From Thermoplasmata archaeon (lineage in GTDB: Archaea > Thermoplasmatota > Thermoplasmata > Lutacidiplasmatales > UBA184), in the NCBI GenBank assembly GCA_030041075.1, contig JASHOP010000075.1, forward strand, positions 1-48,810: a DNA stretch of 48,810 nucleotides. Reading direction: 5' to 3'. Shown piece by piece: positions 48,386-48,810 of this stretch. The notes beneath the pieces were generated by a model, which was not told the origin of the DNA, searched no databases, and worked only from the letters and a program-made list of their open reading frames with translations. How positions within the stretch are numbered: the first letter of the stretch is position 1; each line of letters starts with the position of its first letter. The translations under genes and the position numbers were made by a program.

Positions 48386-48810
48386 CTCGGCGCGCGCGGC
48401 CGGCCGGCCGGTCGTCGTCCCGTACGTCCTGGTCGACCGCCGTCGCGGCCCCCGTCTCGCCGCCGTGGTGGAGGCGCTCGCCGCGGGCGGGGCGACCGCG
48501 GTCGAGCTCGGGTTCCCGTTCTCCGACCCGATCGCGGACGGGCCGGTCCTCGAGGCGGCCGCGAGCCGCGCGCTGGACGGCGGCACCGACTGGTCCGACC
48601 TCCTCGCCCAGCTCCGGGCGGCGAGCCGGCGGCTGCCGACGGCCGTGATGACCTACGCGAACCCGATCGTGCGCCGCGGACTCCGAGGGGCGATGGCCGC
48701 CCTTCGGCGGGCGGGCGCGGAGGGACTGATCGTCCCCGATCTCTCGTTCGAGGAGGCCGGACCGTGGAGGCGCTCGGCCCGGGCGAGCGGCCTCGCGCTC
48801 GTCCTGTTCG
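48360..48810 (+). CDS. trpA: Tryptophan synthase alpha chain (partial, runs off window)
   Basis: The first 150 residues of a TrpA barrel that cleaves indole glycerol phosphate for TrpB. '[18 protein letters not shown]' replaces the usual 'fIPyitaGDP'. The catalytic glutamate and aspartate stand in '[26 protein letters not shown]', followed by '[13 protein letters not shown]' and '[14 protein letters not shown]'. No ATG or GTG fits. TTG at 48360, 26 nt inside trpB with GGGGTGG upstream, gives a plausible N terminus. The 3' end lies beyond the window. It is the last visible gene of the cluster. Confidence 0.85.
   Translation, partial: MQRWRAALSSARAAGRPVVVPYVLVDRRRGPRLAAVVEALAAGGATAVELGFPFSDPIADGPVLEAAASRALDGGTDWSDLLAQLRAASRRLPTAVMTYANPIVRRGLRGAMAALRRAGAEGLIVPDLSFEEAGPWRRSARASGLALVLF

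Noticed and set aside
1..48810. CRISPR arrays, tRNA or rRNA genes, prophage or known defence systems
   Set aside because: No spaced direct repeats, no cloverleaf with TTCRA-type arm, and no phage or defence proteins among the recognised genes.

Overview
The window is very GC-rich DNA that reads as chromosome of an archaeon, most likely an acid-living, protein-degrading member of the Thermoplasmatota. The signs are archaeal versions of core aromatic-pathway enzymes (ADH synthase, 3-dehydroquinate synthase II, GHMP-type shikimate kinase), a thermopsin-family and a sedolisin-family secreted acid protease, archaeal TATA boxes about 26 nt in front of start codons, and a mixture of leaderless first genes and Shine-Dalgarno-led internal genes. 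The lineage assignment is inference from gene content. No rRNA, tRNA or CRISPR array was seen.

Layout. Positions 73-1406 hold a SnoaL-like protein and a ROK-type glucokinase. Positions 1362-9862 (minus strand) are one tight operon tkt, tal-pgi fusion, HAD phosphatase, gnd, zwf, pgl. It encodes a complete bacterial-style oxidative plus non-oxidative pentose phosphate pathway, which is rare in archaea. Positions 10179-11605 carry a Nudix hydrolase and an ATP-grasp enzyme. Positions 11737-15367 (minus) are a metal-uptake operon led by a DtxR/MntR-type repressor, with a palindrome against its TATA box and an ABC ATPase that carries an inserted membrane hairpin. An MDR oxidoreductase (15746-16738) follows. 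A phosphate-uptake operon (16802-20948, minus) runs from a small leaderless ORF through pstS and a fused pstC-pstA to pstB. A degenerate IS630-type element (20998-22014) lies directly upstream of its promoter, and an APS kinase follows.

Positions 22923-30518 encode two giant secreted acid proteases (thermopsin A5 and sedolisin S53), each with repeated beta domains. Positions 30571-33055 are an acyl-CoA dehydrogenase and a family III CoA transferase, transcribed divergently from a PqqC/TENA-like putative diiron oxidase (33143-33877).

Positions 34077-48810 (plus) are a 15-gene aromatic amino acid super-operon: ADH synthase, DHQ synthase II, aroDE fusion, shikimate kinase, aroA, aroC, asd, lysC, trpE, G, D, C, F, B and the start of trpA. 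Nearly every gene overlaps the next. asd and lysC make sense here because aspartate semialdehyde is a substrate of ADH synthase, so the operon runs from aspartate to tryptophan. The notable puzzle is that the same genome makes transketolase and transaldolase, which would supply erythrose 4-phosphate, yet uses the erythrose-4-phosphate-independent aromatic route.
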